This document shows positions 32,597 to 41,078 of a stretch of DNA of 64,000 nucleotides, piece after piece. A model generated the notes under the pieces. The model ran no database searches. It saw nothing but the letters and a program-made list of their open reading frames with translations, and was not told the DNA's origin. The position numbers and the translations under genes were made by a program. Within the stretch, counting starts at the first letter, position 1. Each line of letters starts with the position of its first letter. The stretch lies in the NCBI RefSeq assembly GCF_039535235.1, contig NZ_BAAAWU010000001.1:4712001-4776000 (forward strand), given 5' to 3'. Source of the DNA: Streptomyces roseoviridis (lineage in GTDB: Bacteria; Actinomycetota; Actinomycetes; Streptomycetales; Streptomycetaceae).

Positions 32597-33322
32597 TCAG
32601 TTCACGCCGTGCTGGGGGAAGGCGTGCAGGTGCATCCGCACCCGCTGGACGCCGGGGGCGTCGCGGTCCTCGGCCGCGTGGTACTCGCCGATCAGGGCGT
32701 GGATCCGCTCGTTGAGCTCGCGCTGCCGCTCCGGGGACAGGTGCAGCGTGAAGTCGCTGATGTCGGTGGCGCCGTTCCACTCGTCGATCCACTGGTGGCG
32801 GTTGCCGAGGAAGGTGTGGAGCTCCTGGGTGTGGATGTTCGCGATCTCGTAGAGGAAGACCTCGACCGCGCCCTGCACCTCGGGGTCCGGGTTGGCGTGC
32901 AGCGACTCGTCGATGGCGGTGCCCTGCTGGGCCGCCTTCCACCAGCGCTCCCGGCCCTTGCCGCGCTCGGGGTCGTCCTCGACGAAGCCGTGGGCGGCGA
33001 GCTGGCGCAGGTGGTAGCTGGTGGCGCCGCTGGACTCGCCGAGCCGCTCGGCGAGCTGGGAGGCGGTGGCGGGGCCGTGGTGGCGCAGCGCGCGCAGCAG
33101 CTGGATGCGCAGCGGGTGGGCGAGGCCGCGCAGCGAGCGCGGGTCGAGCACGCGGGGCGGGGGCGGCGCGGGGCGGCCCCCGGAGGCGGCTTCGGGCCGG
33201 GGCGTGTGCCCGGCCCCGGACCGGGGCGTGTGCCCGGCCCCGGACCGGGGCGTGTGCCCGGCCCCGGACCGGGGCGTGTGCCCGGCCCCGGACCGGGGTT
33301 CGGACTCGTGCTTCTCGGACAT
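32597..33322 (-). CDS. ArsR-family winged-helix repressor with repeat-rich N-terminus
   Basis: 241 residues from the ATG at 33322. Residues 9-42 are four copies of RSGAGHTP, then Pro-rich linker, then the winged helix (about 60-130): VLDPRSLRGLAHPLRIQLLRALRHHGPATASQLAERLGESSGATSYHLRQLAAHGFVEDDPERGKGRERWW. The C-terminal half is helical (SLHANPDPEVQGAVEVFLYEIANIHTQELHTFLGN) as in the streptomycete ArsR proteins that control adjacent MFS pumps. Just upstream is a 53-bp palindrome holding two TTGCA-N10-TGCAA sites, very probably its operator. Autorepression of the three-gene operon is inferred. Confidence 0.88.
   Translation of the reverse strand: MSEKHESEPRSGAGHTPRSGAGHTPRSGAGHTPRSGAGHTPRPEAASGGRPAPPPPRVLDPRSLRGLAHPLRIQLLRALRHHGPATASQLAERLGESSGATSYHLRQLAAHGFVEDDPERGKGRERWWKAAQQGTAIDESLHANPDPEVQGAVEVFLYEIANIHTQELHTFLGNRHQWIDEWNGATDISDFTLHLSPERQRELNERIHALIGEYHAAEDRDAPGVQRVRMHLHAFPQHGVN
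33197..33292 (-). repeat. 24-bp tandem repeat, 4 copies, in the ArsR gene
   Basis: Units at 33197, 33221, 33245 and 33269 are identical. On the minus strand each encodes the octapeptide RSGAGHTP (the first-translated copy begins PRSGAGHT). Perfect identity implies recent expansion. Confidence 0.95.
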
Positions 33323-33334
33323 GACTCCACCGTA

Positions 33335-33387
33335 GAGTTGCAAAGCCTTCTCTGCAAGGCTTTTTTGCAGAGAAGGCTTTGCAACTC
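33335..33387. promoter_or_regulatory. 53-bp palindrome: double operator upstream of ArsR gene
   Basis: Bases 33335-33356 and 33366-33387 are 22-bp perfect inverted repeats with a 9-bp spacer (aggcttttt). Each arm region contains its own smaller palindrome: TTGCA-N10-TGCAA at 33338-33357 and again at 33365-33384. The element ends 12 bp before the ArsR start codon. It can be read as two dimer sites for the repressor, and in RNA as a long hairpin; which one matters is not known. Confidence 0.75.
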
Positions 33388-33409
33388 GCGGTCGGACGGG
33401 CCGGACGCC

Positions 33410-33565
33410 TCACCCCTCCCTGCCCGGGTCCACCCCGCGCAGGCCCACGATCGCGTCGCGGACCACCGGGAGCAGCCCGTAGAGCGTGAGGGTGACGACG
33501 GTCGGCGGCACGCCCAGGCCGACGGGCGGGATCAGCGGGCCGATCGCGGGGCGAGGGACGGGACG
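33410..33565 (-). pseudogene. Remnant of a glycine-betaine-type ABC permease
   Basis: About 50 codons on the minus strand read AIGPLIPPVGLGVPPTVVTLTLYGLLPVVRDAIVGLRGVDPGREG then TGA. This matches the conserved helix-loop of OpuB/ProW permeases (LGxPPTVxALxLYALLPVxRNxxVGLxGVDP). There is no start codon and the upstream sequence in this frame loses similarity, while the neighbouring AsnC gene ends at 33569. It is therefore a fragment of a lost osmoprotectant importer gene. Confidence 0.65.
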
Positions 33566-33568
33566 GGG

Positions 33569-34051
33569 CTACCGCGGCGGGTCCCGGTCCTCCGCGGCCT
33601 GTTCCACCAGCGGGATGATCCGCAGCGGGACCGGGTTCTCCATGACGATCGCCGTGGAGGCCCGGACGATGCCGTCGAAACCGACGACGCGGTCGATCAC
33701 CCGCTGGAGATCGGCGTTGGACCGGGCCACGAGCCGGCACAGCATGTCCCCGTGGCCGGTGGTGGTGTGCAGCTCGAGCACCTCCGGCACGGTCGCCAAG
33801 TGTCCCCGTACATCGGCTCCCTGGCCCTGTTTGATCTCCAGGGTCGCGAAGGCGGTGACCGGGTAGCCGAGGGCCGCCGGGTCCACCTGGGGACCGAATC
33901 CGCGGATGACTCCGTTCGACTGAAGCCGGTCGAGACGCGCCTGGACCGTGCCGCGCGCCACGCCGAGGCGCCGGGACGCCTCCAGGACGCCGATCCGCGG
34001 CTCCTCGGCGAGGAGCACGATCAGCCGCCCGTCCAGATGATCGATCGCCAT
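33569..34051 (-). CDS. Lrp/AsnC-family regulator, divergent from HPPD
   Basis: 160 residues from the ATG at 34051 with GGGAGG upstream. The helix-turn-helix is at 3-60: IDHLDGRLIVLLAEEPRIGVLEASRRLGVARGTVQARLDRLQSNGVIRGFGPQVDPAALGYPVTAFATLEI. The effector (RAM) domain has EVLELHTTTGHGDMLCRLVARSNADLQRVIDRVVGFDGIVRASTAIVM. In Streptomyces this gene is regularly divergent from the 4-hydroxyphenylpyruvate dioxygenase gene and probably senses an aromatic amino acid to control tyrosine breakdown. The shared 121-bp region contains the repeated TGTACA sites described separately. Confidence 0.92.
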   Translation of the reverse strand: MAIDHLDGRLIVLLAEEPRIGVLEASRRLGVARGTVQARLDRLQSNGVIRGFGPQVDPAALGYPVTAFATLEIKQGQGADVRGHLATVPEVLELHTTTGHGDMLCRLVARSNADLQRVIDRVVGFDGIVRASTAIVMENPVPLRIIPLVEQAAEDRDPPR

Positions 34052-34073
34052 GGCGGCCTCCCGGTGGTCAGGA

Positions 34074-34141
34074 TGTACAAGTCGCACGCCCATACTGGCT
34101 GGCCGCTGTACACATTGACCAGAGAAACAACAAACTATTGC
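34074..34141. promoter_or_regulatory. Divergent AsnC/HPPD control region
   Basis: TGTACA occurs at 34074-34079 and 34107-34112, 33 bp (about three helical turns) apart, suited to an AsnC octamer. TTGACC (34115-34120) and TATTGC (34136-34141) are a weak rightward promoter for hpd with a short 15-bp spacing. The A-rich block agagaaacaacaaac between them is unusual for the local base composition. Confidence 0.4.
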
Positions 34142-34172
34142 GCAGCCTGACGACCGGCGCGACGCTGCTCCC

Positions 34173-35318
34173 ATGACTGAGACCATCGATCACACCCCCA
34201 GCACCGCGCGTGAGGCCGACCCCTTCCCGGTGAAGGGAATGGACGCGGTCGTCTTCGCCGTCGGCAATGCCAAGCAGGCCGCCCACTACTACTCCACGGC
34301 CTTCGGCATGAAGCTGGTCGCCTACTCCGGACCGGAGAACGGCAGCCGCGAGACCGCCAGTTACGTCCTCACCAACGGCGCCGCCCGCTTCGTGTTCACC
34401 TCCGTCATCAAGGCCACGAGCGACTGGGGCCGCTTCCTCGACGAGCACGTCGCCGCGCACGGCGACGGCGTCGTCGACCTCGCCATCGAGGTGCCGGACG
34501 CCCGCGCCGCCTACGCCCACGCCGTCGAGCAGGGCGCCACCGGTCTCGTCGAGCCGTACGAGCTGAAGGACGAGCACGGCACCGTCGTCCTCGCCGCCAT
34601 CGCCACGTACGGCAAGACCCGCCACACCCTCGTCGAGCGCTCCGGCTACGACGGCCCGTACCTGCCCGGCTACGTCGCCGCCAAGCCGATCGTCGAGCCG
34701 CCGGCCAAGCGCACCTTCCAGGCGATCGACCACTGCGTCGGCAACGTCGAGCTCGGCAAGATGAACGAGTGGGTCGCCTTCTACAACAACGTCATGGGCT
34801 TCACGAACATGAAGGAGTTCGTGGGCGACGACATCGCGACCGAGTACTCGGCGCTGATGTCCAAGGTCGTCGCCGACGGCACCAAGAAGGTGAAGTTCCC
34901 GATCAACGAGCCGGCGATCGCGAAGAAGAAGTCGCAGATCGACGAGTACCTCGAGTTCTACGGCGGCCCCGGCGTCCAGCACATCGCCCTCGCCACCAAC
35001 GACATCGTCGCCACCGTAAGGGCGATGCGGGCCGCGGGCGTCGAGTTCCTGTCCGTCCCCGACGCGTACTACGACACGCTCGGCGAGTGGGTCGGCGACA
35101 CCCGTGTCCCCATCGACGAGCTGCGCGAGCTGAAGATCCTCGCGGACCGCGACGAGGACGGCTACCTGCTGCAGATCTTCACCAAGCCGGTCCAGGACCG
35201 CCCGACCGTCTTCTTCGAGATGATCGAGCGGCACGGGTCGATGGGCTTCGGCAAGGGCAACTTCAAGGCGCTGTTCGAGGCGATCGAGCGCGAGCAGGAG
35301 AAGCGCGGCAACCTCTAG
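34173..35318 (+). CDS. hpd: 4-Hydroxyphenylpyruvate dioxygenase
   Basis: 381 residues. Two vicinal-oxygen-chelate domains are visible: VKGMDAVVFAVGNAKQAAHYYSTAFGMKLVAYSG (residues 20-53) and FQAIDHCVGNVELGKMNEWVAFYNNVMGF (from 182). The Fe(II) ligands are His187, His270 (GVQHIALATND) and Glu349 (FFEMIER), all present. The C-terminal helix GFGKGNFKALFEAIEREQEKRGNL closes the active site. It converts 4-hydroxyphenylpyruvate to homogentisate in tyrosine degradation, and the product can yield ochre melanin-like pigment. Length is normal. Regulation by the divergent AsnC protein is likely. A strong terminator follows. Confidence 0.97.
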   Translation: MTETIDHTPSTAREADPFPVKGMDAVVFAVGNAKQAAHYYSTAFGMKLVAYSGPENGSRETASYVLTNGAARFVFTSVIKATSDWGRFLDEHVAAHGDGVVDLAIEVPDARAAYAHAVEQGATGLVEPYELKDEHGTVVLAAIATYGKTRHTLVERSGYDGPYLPGYVAAKPIVEPPAKRTFQAIDHCVGNVELGKMNEWVAFYNNVMGFTNMKEFVGDDIATEYSALMSKVVADGTKKVKFPINEPAIAKKKSQIDEYLEFYGGPGVQHIALATNDIVATVRAMRAAGVEFLSVPDAYYDTLGEWVGDTRVPIDELRELKILADRDEDGYLLQIFTKPVQDRPTVFFEMIERHGSMGFGKGNFKALFEAIEREQEKRGNL

Positions 35319-35326
35319 CCGCCACC

Positions 35327-35363
35327 GCGAGGACGAGGCCCGGCCGCCGGGCCCCGTCCTCGC
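35327..35363 (+). terminator. Terminator of hpd
   Basis: A 17-bp stem with one mismatch (35327-35343 with 35347-35363) begins 8 bp after the stop codon. The rest of the spacer to 35525 is GC-rich and empty. Confidence 0.75.
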
Positions 35364-35525
35364 GCCGCGCGTGCGGGCCCGCGCCACGGGCCGCGACGGC
35401 GGGCAAGGGGGGGCCCCGCACCAGCGGGACGGAGCCCCACACGACGGGGCGGAGGCGCCCACCCGCACGGGGCGGCGTCCCTGGCAGGCGCGACCCGCGC
35501 GCGTGGCGCCGCCCCGCGCGCGGCG

Positions 35526-36938
35526 TTACGCGCGCTCGGCCGGCGGCGCCGGTGGGGTCGGCTTCGGCGGGCGGGGGCCCACGGCGTCGTCCGGGAGCGT
35601 GTCCGGCGGGTCGCCCAGCACCGTCAGCGCCTGCCTCGCCCGCGCCGCGAGGAGCGGCGAGAAGTGGGGGTTGGTCCGCAGGGCCTCCGCGAGGTGGCGC
35701 CGCGCGGGCCCGTCGGCGCCGAGCGCCCGCTCGATCTCGCCGCGGTGGTAGGCGAAGAGCGCGCTGCGCAGCCCCTCGTCCGTCGCCCGCTTCGCGTACT
35801 CCAGCCCCTCCTCCGACTCGCCCGACCGGTGCAGCGCCCACCCCAGGGCGTCCGCCACCTGCGTCGAGCGGTGCCCCCGCGCCCACTCCGCCCGCAGCCG
35901 CCGCACCGCCGCCGCCGGGTCGCCGTGCTCGGCCTCCAGCAGGCCGAGGACCACCTCCGCCCGCGGCCAGCCGCCGGTCCGGGCCCGCTCGTACAGCGCC
36001 TGCGCCTCACCGTCCCGGTCCAGCGCCTCGTACAGCTCGCCCGCCTCGAGGAAGTACTCCGGCAGCGGCAGCCGCTCCAGGGCCGCCTGCCAGTCGCGGA
36101 CCGCCTCCCGCGTCCGGCCGAGGGCCGCGAGGGCGCGGGCGCGGCCCGCGAGCGACGGGGCGTGGTCCCGTACGAGTCCCAGCGCCGCCCCGTACTGCCC
36201 CAGCGCCTCCGCCGGCTCGCCCCGCTCCCACGCGAGGTCGCCGAGCCGGGCCAGGGCCGCCGCCTTCTCCGTCGGCGCCTTGGCGAGGGCCACCGCGTCC
36301 AGGGCCGCCGCGCCCGCGTCCTCGCGCCAGCCGCGGTCGCGGTACATCTGCGCCGAGCGGGTGCTGACCACCGCGCCCGAGTGGAGTCCGGCCAGCGTCT
36401 CCGTCGCCGTCCGCGCCGCCTTGTAGTCGCCGAGGCCGTTGTACGCGTCGATGAGCACGGGGTACGCCGACCAGCGCTTCGGGCTCGCCGTGCGCACCCG
36501 CTCGCCCCACTCCTTCGCCGTCTTCCAGTCCCCGCGGGCGTTGGCCAGCGCCGCCATCCCCAGTTGGGCGTCCAGGTTGCCGCGCGCGGCCGGCCGCACC
36601 GCGAACGAACGCTTCAGGGCGTGCTCCGCGCGCGGGAGGTCCGCCGCGTCCGCGCGCCGCAGCCCCCGCTCCGTGTAGGCGGCGCCCAGCACCGCCCAGG
36701 ACGCCTCGTCACCCGGATGGGCCCGCAGCCACGTCTCCCGGTCGGCAATCAGCGCGGCCAGATCCGGCAGGGCCGCCTGCGCCCCCGCGTTCGCCGCGTC
36801 CACCGCCCGCTCGACGGGACCGGGCGCGGGCGGCGGCGTCCGGCCGACCAGCTCGGGCACGTACAGCAGCGCCGTCGCCGCGAGCACCGCGCCCACGCCG
36901 CAGGCGAGGACCGTCCTCGACACGTTCTCGGTCTTCAT
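35526..36938 (-). CDS. Membrane-anchored tetratricopeptide-repeat protein
   Basis: 470 residues from the ATG at 36938 (a GTG at 36947 would add three; neither has a clear ribosome site). A signal anchor (VSRTVLACGVGAVLAATALLYVPELVG) puts the rest outside the membrane. At least eight TPR-like helical pairs follow: ASWAVLGAAYTERGLRRADAADLPRAEHALKRSFAVRP, SAYPVLIDAYNGLGDYKAARTATETL, AAALARLGDLAWERGEPAEALGQYGAALGL, SLAGRARALAALGRTREAVRDWQAAL, and so on, ending in a Pro-rich tail. TPR stacks bind protein partners. No partner is evident; it is divergent from an FAD oxidase gene. Streptomycete homologues are of unknown function. Confidence 0.85.
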   Translation of the reverse strand: MKTENVSRTVLACGVGAVLAATALLYVPELVGRTPPPAPGPVERAVDAANAGAQAALPDLAALIADRETWLRAHPGDEASWAVLGAAYTERGLRRADAADLPRAEHALKRSFAVRPAARGNLDAQLGMAALANARGDWKTAKEWGERVRTASPKRWSAYPVLIDAYNGLGDYKAARTATETLAGLHSGAVVSTRSAQMYRDRGWREDAGAAALDAVALAKAPTEKAAALARLGDLAWERGEPAEALGQYGAALGLVRDHAPSLAGRARALAALGRTREAVRDWQAALERLPLPEYFLEAGELYEALDRDGEAQALYERARTGGWPRAEVVLGLLEAEHGDPAAAVRRLRAEWARGHRSTQVADALGWALHRSGESEEGLEYAKRATDEGLRSALFAYHRGEIERALGADGPARRHLAEALRTNPHFSPLLAARARQALTVLGDPPDTLPDDAVGPRPPKPTPPAPPAERA

Positions 36939-37035
36939 GGCGCTCACTGTGCGCCCGCGCGCGGCTGTACGAAGAGCACACGAGCGCCCGTTCCGGCGGG
37001 TTCACACCGATGGCCCCGGGTGCCACGCTGGTCGT

Positions 37036-38487
37036 ATGGACGATCTTCAGCAGAGCGATCCTCGCACCGGCCACCCGGCCGGACTCGACCCGGCCGGACT
37101 CGACCCGGCCGGGCCCGGCCCCTCCCGGCTCCACCAGGCCCTCGCCGCCGGGCTGCCCGCCGAGGCCCTGATCACCGACCCCGACGTCATGGCCTCCTAC
37201 GCCCACGACATGGCGAGCTTCTGCACGGCCGGCACCCCCGCGGCCGTCGTGCTCCCGCGCACCGTGGAACAGGTCCAGCACGTCATGCGCACCGCGACCG
37301 AGCTGCGGGTCCCCGTCGTCCCGCAGGGCGCCCGCACCGGCCTGTCCGGCGCCGCCAACGCCTCCGACGGCTGCGTCGTCCTGTCCCTGGTCAGGATGGA
37401 CCGCATCCTGGAGATCGACCCGGTCGACCGGATCGCCGTCGTCGAACCGGGCGTGATCAACGCCGTGCTGTCCCGCGCCGTCGCCGAGCACGGGCTGTAC
37501 TACCCGCCGGACCCCTCCAGCTGGGAGATGTGCACCATCGGCGGCAACATCGGCACCGCGTCCGGCGGTCTGTGCTGCGTGAAGTACGGGGTCACCGCCG
37601 AGTACGTGCTCGGCCTGGACGTCGTCCTCGCCGACGGACGGCTGCTCAGGACCGGCCGCCGCACCGCCAAGGGCGTCGCCGGATACGACCTGACCCGCCT
37701 CTTCGTCGGCTCCGAGGGCACGCTCGGCATCGTCGTCGGGGCGGTGCTCGCGCTGCGGCCGCAGCCGCCCGTCCAGCTCGCGCTCGCGGCCGAGTTCCCC
37801 ACCGCCGAGGCCGCCTGTGCGGCCGTCTGCGCGATCATGGAGCGCGGCCACACCCCGTCGCTCCTCGAACTGATGGACGGCACCACCGTCCGGGCCGTCA
37901 ACGCGCTGGCCCACATGGGCCTGCCCGACACCACCGAGGCACTGCTCCTGTGCGCCTTCGACACGCCCGACCCGGCCGCCGATCTGGCCGCCGTGGGGGA
38001 GCTCTGCCGGGCCGCGGGCGCCACGGAGGTCGTACCGGCCGACGACGTCGCCGAATCCGAACTGCTCCTCCAGGCACGCCGGCTCGCGCTCACCGCCCTG
38101 GAGACCGTCAGGACGGCCACGATGATCGACGACGTGTGCGTGCCGCGCACCCGGCTCGCCGCGATGCTCTCGGGCACGGCGGCGATCGCCGCGAAGCACG
38201 GGCTGACCATCGGGGTCTGCGCGCACGCGGGAGACGGCAACACCCATCCCGTCGTCTGCTTCGACCACGCCGACGAGGACGAGTCGCGGCGGGCGCGGGA
38301 GTCCTTCGACGAGATCATGGCGCTCGGGCTGGAACTCGGCGGCACGATCACCGGCGAGCACGGGGTGGGCGTCCTGAAGAAGGAGTGGCTGGCGAGGGAG
38401 CTGGGGCCGGTGGGCGTCGAGCTGCAGCGCGGGATCAAGCGGACCTTCGACCCGCTGGGCCTGCTGAACCCCGGCAAGGTCTTCTGA
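37036..38487 (+). CDS. FAD-linked oxidase, glycolate oxidase GlcD/D-lactate dehydrogenase type
   Basis: 483 residues. A short repeat-rich tail (PAGLDPAGLDPAGPG, from a 15-bp DNA repeat near 37075-37115) precedes the FAD_binding_4 domain: AAVVLPRTVEQVQHVMRTATELRVPVVPQGARTGLSGAANASDGCVVLSLVRM. CTIGGNIGTASGGLCCVKYGVTAEYVLGLDVVLADGRLL and GYDLTRLFVGSEGTLGIVV line the flavin. The C-terminal cap has the metal-binding HAGDGNTHPVVCFD and GTITGEHGVGVLKKEWL. Such enzymes oxidise glycolate, D-lactate or other 2-hydroxy acids at the membrane. The partner subunits GlcE/GlcF are not adjacent, so a single-subunit D-2-hydroxyacid dehydrogenase is likely. Divergent from the TPR gene with an 88-97-bp spacer. 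Confidence 0.9.
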   Translation: MDDLQQSDPRTGHPAGLDPAGLDPAGPGPSRLHQALAAGLPAEALITDPDVMASYAHDMASFCTAGTPAAVVLPRTVEQVQHVMRTATELRVPVVPQGARTGLSGAANASDGCVVLSLVRMDRILEIDPVDRIAVVEPGVINAVLSRAVAEHGLYYPPDPSSWEMCTIGGNIGTASGGLCCVKYGVTAEYVLGLDVVLADGRLLRTGRRTAKGVAGYDLTRLFVGSEGTLGIVVGAVLALRPQPPVQLALAAEFPTAEAACAAVCAIMERGHTPSLLELMDGTTVRAVNALAHMGLPDTTEALLLCAFDTPDPAADLAAVGELCRAAGATEVVPADDVAESELLLQARRLALTALETVRTATMIDDVCVPRTRLAAMLSGTAAIAAKHGLTIGVCAHAGDGNTHPVVCFDHADEDESRRARESFDEIMALGLELGGTITGEHGVGVLKKEWLARELGPVGVELQRGIKRTFDPLGLLNPGKVF

Positions 38488-38525
38488 AGCCGTTCCGGGC
38501 CCGGCCTGCCGCGGGTGCCGGAAGC

Positions 38526-39017
38526 TCACAGCTCGCCGTCGCCGGACTCGTCCGACGGCCACGGGTCGCGCAGCCACAGGTCGTCCCCCACGACGGTCGT
38601 GGCCAGGAGCTCGGCGAGCCCCTCGTCGATGCCGAGCTGCTCGGCCTCCGTGCCCGGCGGGACCGCGCGCAGGGTCCGCTCCAGCCAGGCGGACACCTGC
38701 GCGGACGGTGCCTCCAGGAGGGCGTCGCCGTCGGGGGAGGAGAGCGCCATCAGGATGACGTTGCGGCCGTCGACCTTCGTCGGCCAGACGCGGACGTCGC
38801 CGTGGCCGCAGGGCCGGAAGACGCCTTCGACGAGGAGTTCGCGGGCGAAGGTCCAGTTGACGGGGTGGTCGGATCCGATGTGGAAGGTGATGTGGACGGC
38901 GTACGGGTCGTCCACCCGGTAGGCGAGCCGGGCCGGGACGGGGATCGAGCGCTCGGGGGAGAGGACCAGCCTCAGCTCCAGCTCGCGCTCGACGACGTTG
39001 TTCTCGGTGTTCTGCAT
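38526..39017 (-). CDS. ssgG: SsgA-like protein SsgG (sporulation septum positioning)
   Basis: 163 residues from the ATG at 39017 with AGGGAGACAGG upstream. It has the SALP family pattern: ELRLVLSPERSIPVPARLAYRVDDPYAVHITFHIGSDHPVNWTFARELLVEGVFRPCGHGDVRVWPTKVDGRNVILMALSSPDGDALLEAPSAQVSAWLERTL. SALPs occur only in morphologically complex actinobacteria and steer septum and spore-wall assembly. The long acidic end (LGIDEGLAELLATTVVGDDLWLRDPWPSDESGDGEL) and the position next to a GlcD-like gene and RDD gene fit SsgG, which in S. coelicolor (SCO2924, from memory) helps place septa. A gene for family paralogues cannot be fully excluded by eye. Confidence 0.87.
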   Translation of the reverse strand: MQNTENNVVERELELRLVLSPERSIPVPARLAYRVDDPYAVHITFHIGSDHPVNWTFARELLVEGVFRPCGHGDVRVWPTKVDGRNVILMALSSPDGDALLEAPSAQVSAWLERTLRAVPPGTEAEQLGIDEGLAELLATTVVGDDLWLRDPWPSDESGDGEL

Positions 39018-39110
39018 GGTCCTGTCTCCCTGTGCGGTGGGTACGTGGAGGGTCCTTCACAGGGAGAGAGCGGGGTCGGACGGATCCATTACGCGACTTC
39101 GGGAGAGTTT

Positions 39111-39129
39111 CCGGGAAATTTTTTCCCGG
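39111..39129. promoter_or_regulatory. Palindrome between ssgG and RDD gene
   Basis: CCGGGAAA-TTT-TTTCCCGG is a perfect 8-bp inverted repeat with a T spacer, 94 bp upstream of ssgG. Its A/T core and divergent location suggest an operator for one or both genes. The surrounding 39018-39312 stretch has no gene. Confidence 0.45.
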
Positions 39130-39312
39130 GCCCGAGGATCACCCTGTGTGACGAAAATGCGGAGGTGTCCCTCGAAGGCGGGCTTTCTGGCGGGCTCCTT
39201 GTCCGTGCGGCGGCGTTCTTCGTTACTGTCCTCCTTGGGCTCGGCGCGGTCGGTGCGGACGGAGCGCGGCCCTGGCGGATCAAAGGCGTTGTGACTGAAC
39301 GGAGTCGGGGCA

Positions 39313-40914
39313 GTGGCTACTCCTCCTGGAGGCGGCGGAGAGGTACCGCAGGCGGGGTACTACCCGGACCCGTCCATTCCGGGTTACATCCGGTACTGGA
39401 ACGGCGGCGCGTGGGTCCCCGGTACGAGCCGGCCGGCCCCCAAGGAGGGCGAGGCCCTGCCGGCCCCGCCGGTCTCCGTCGCCCCCCTGCTCGCCGCGAG
39501 CCCGGCGCCGGCGCCGTCGGTGCCGGCCGTGCCCGCGGTCGAGGAGACCGGACCGGTCTTCCTCGACGAGGATCCCGAACCGGCGTCCCCCTCCCCTGCC
39601 CCGGCCCGCGAGACCGCCCCGGCGGACCCGGTGGACCCGGCGGCCGCCCCGCAGGAGCCCTCGACCGCCTGGCAGGCGACCACCGACCGCCAGACCGGCT
39701 TCGGCGGCGAACGCGACCAGAAGGTCTCCTGGGGCGGCACCCCGGACCCGCGCGCCGCGTGGCCCGCGGCCGGCGCCACCGGCGCACCGGCGGACGGCTC
39801 CGGTACGGCGCGCCCCGACCGGCCCGCGGCCGGCGAGACGGCCGCCCCGGCCCCCGCTCCGGCCTCGGCCCCCGCTCCGGCCCCGGCCCCCGCTCCCGCC
39901 CCGGCCCCCGTGCCGGCGGGCCCCGCGGCCCCCGCCCCCGCCTGGCCCGCCGCCGGCGGCACCGCGGCGGCCGACGACGCCGCCGCCCGGGCCGCTCTGC
40001 CCGCGCAGGGCTCGGGCAGCACCCCGGCCGCCCCCGGTCCTTCCCCCGCCCCCGCCGAGCCGTCGCCCGCCGCCGCGGCGGCCCCCGCATGGCCCGCGCC
40101 CGTGGGTCCGGCCGAGGTCCAGGCCGAAGGCCGTCCCGCCGGCCGGACCGCCGCCCCGGGCGGAGCCGCCGCCCGGCTCGGCGGCCTGCCCGTCAACCCG
40201 GCGCCCGCCGCCGCCTCCTGGACCCCCCAGCCGGCTCCGGCCCCGCAGGCCCCCGCCCCGCACATCCCGGCGCCCGCTCCCGCCCCGGCCCCCGCACCGG
40301 CGAATCCCGCCGCCCCCGCCCCCACCGCCGGCCTCGCGCCCGGCCCCGCCTCGCCGGACGCCGCCCAGCCCGTGCTGCCCTGGAAGCCGGTGGCCGAGGA
40401 CCCGTTCCTGTCGGCGGCCCGGGCGCAGGCGGCGGCGCGACCGGCCGGGATGGGGCGGCGGCTCCTGGCCCGGCTCGTCGACACCCTCGTGCTCGGTGCG
40501 GCGGTCGGCGCGGTCTCGTACCCCTTCGTCAGCGCCGCCCTCACCCACATCAACGGCAAGATCGAGGCCGCCAAGCAGTCCGGCGTCACCGTCCAGGTGT
40601 GGCTGGTCGACTCCACCACCTCCGTGCAGTTCGGCATCGCCCTCGCCGCCTTCCTCGTGCTCGGCGCGCTCTACGAGGCGCTGCCCACCGCCAAGTGGGG
40701 CCGGACGCTCGGCAAGAAGCTGTGCGGGATCGAGGTGCGGGACATCGAGGCCCACGAGCCGCCGACCTTCGGCGCCGCGCTGCGCCGCTGGCTGGTCTAC
40801 GGCGTCCTCGGACTGCTCGCGGTCGGCGTGGTCAACGTGCTGTGGTGCCTGTTCGACCGGCCCTGGCGGCAGTGCTGGCACGACAAGGCGGCCCGTACCT
40901 TCGTCGCCCGCTAG
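39313..40914 (+). CDS. RDD-family membrane protein with DUF2510 and Pro/Ala-rich linker
   Basis: 533 residues from a GTG with GGAGTCGGGG upstream. The N-terminal GYYPDPSIPGYIRYWNGGAWVPGT is the DUF2510 motif. Residues 40 to about 375 are almost entirely Ala/Pro (APAPAPAPAP tracts), probably an extended cytoplasmic linker. The C-terminus is the RDD domain: MGRRLLARLVDTLVLGAAVGAVSYPFV, then FGIALAAFLVLGALYEALPTAKWGRTLGKKLCGIEV and a last helix VYGVLGLLAVGVVNVLWCLFDRPWRQCWHDKAARTFV. RDD proteins have three membrane spans; some act as Na+/H+ transporters, but most are unassigned. A second RDD gene follows. Confidence 0.88.
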   Translation: MATPPGGGGEVPQAGYYPDPSIPGYIRYWNGGAWVPGTSRPAPKEGEALPAPPVSVAPLLAASPAPAPSVPAVPAVEETGPVFLDEDPEPASPSPAPARETAPADPVDPAAAPQEPSTAWQATTDRQTGFGGERDQKVSWGGTPDPRAAWPAAGATGAPADGSGTARPDRPAAGETAAPAPAPASAPAPAPAPAPAPAPVPAGPAAPAPAWPAAGGTAAADDAAARAALPAQGSGSTPAAPGPSPAPAEPSPAAAAAPAWPAPVGPAEVQAEGRPAGRTAAPGGAAARLGGLPVNPAPAAASWTPQPAPAPQAPAPHIPAPAPAPAPAPANPAAPAPTAGLAPGPASPDAAQPVLPWKPVAEDPFLSAARAQAAARPAGMGRRLLARLVDTLVLGAAVGAVSYPFVSAALTHINGKIEAAKQSGVTVQVWLVDSTTSVQFGIALAAFLVLGALYEALPTAKWGRTLGKKLCGIEVRDIEAHEPPTFGAALRRWLVYGVLGLLAVGVVNVLWCLFDRPWRQCWHDKAARTFVAR

Positions 40915-41078
40915 GGGCCCCGCCGGTCCTGCCGGGTTCGCGGCACCGGACGCCGCTCCCTGATCCGGCCCGGCCGACGGGGCGCCCCCGGGGGCCGGCG
41001 GCAGGCCACCCGCGGGGCCGTCGCTCGAACGGGCGGCGATTCCTTGCGGGGGCCCGGGCGCCGGGGTGCACTGCCCCC

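Noticed and set aside
789..33292. The short tandem repeats (18-37 bp) as CRISPR arrays.
   Set aside because: Units are directly adjacent with no unique spacers, and no cas genes are present.
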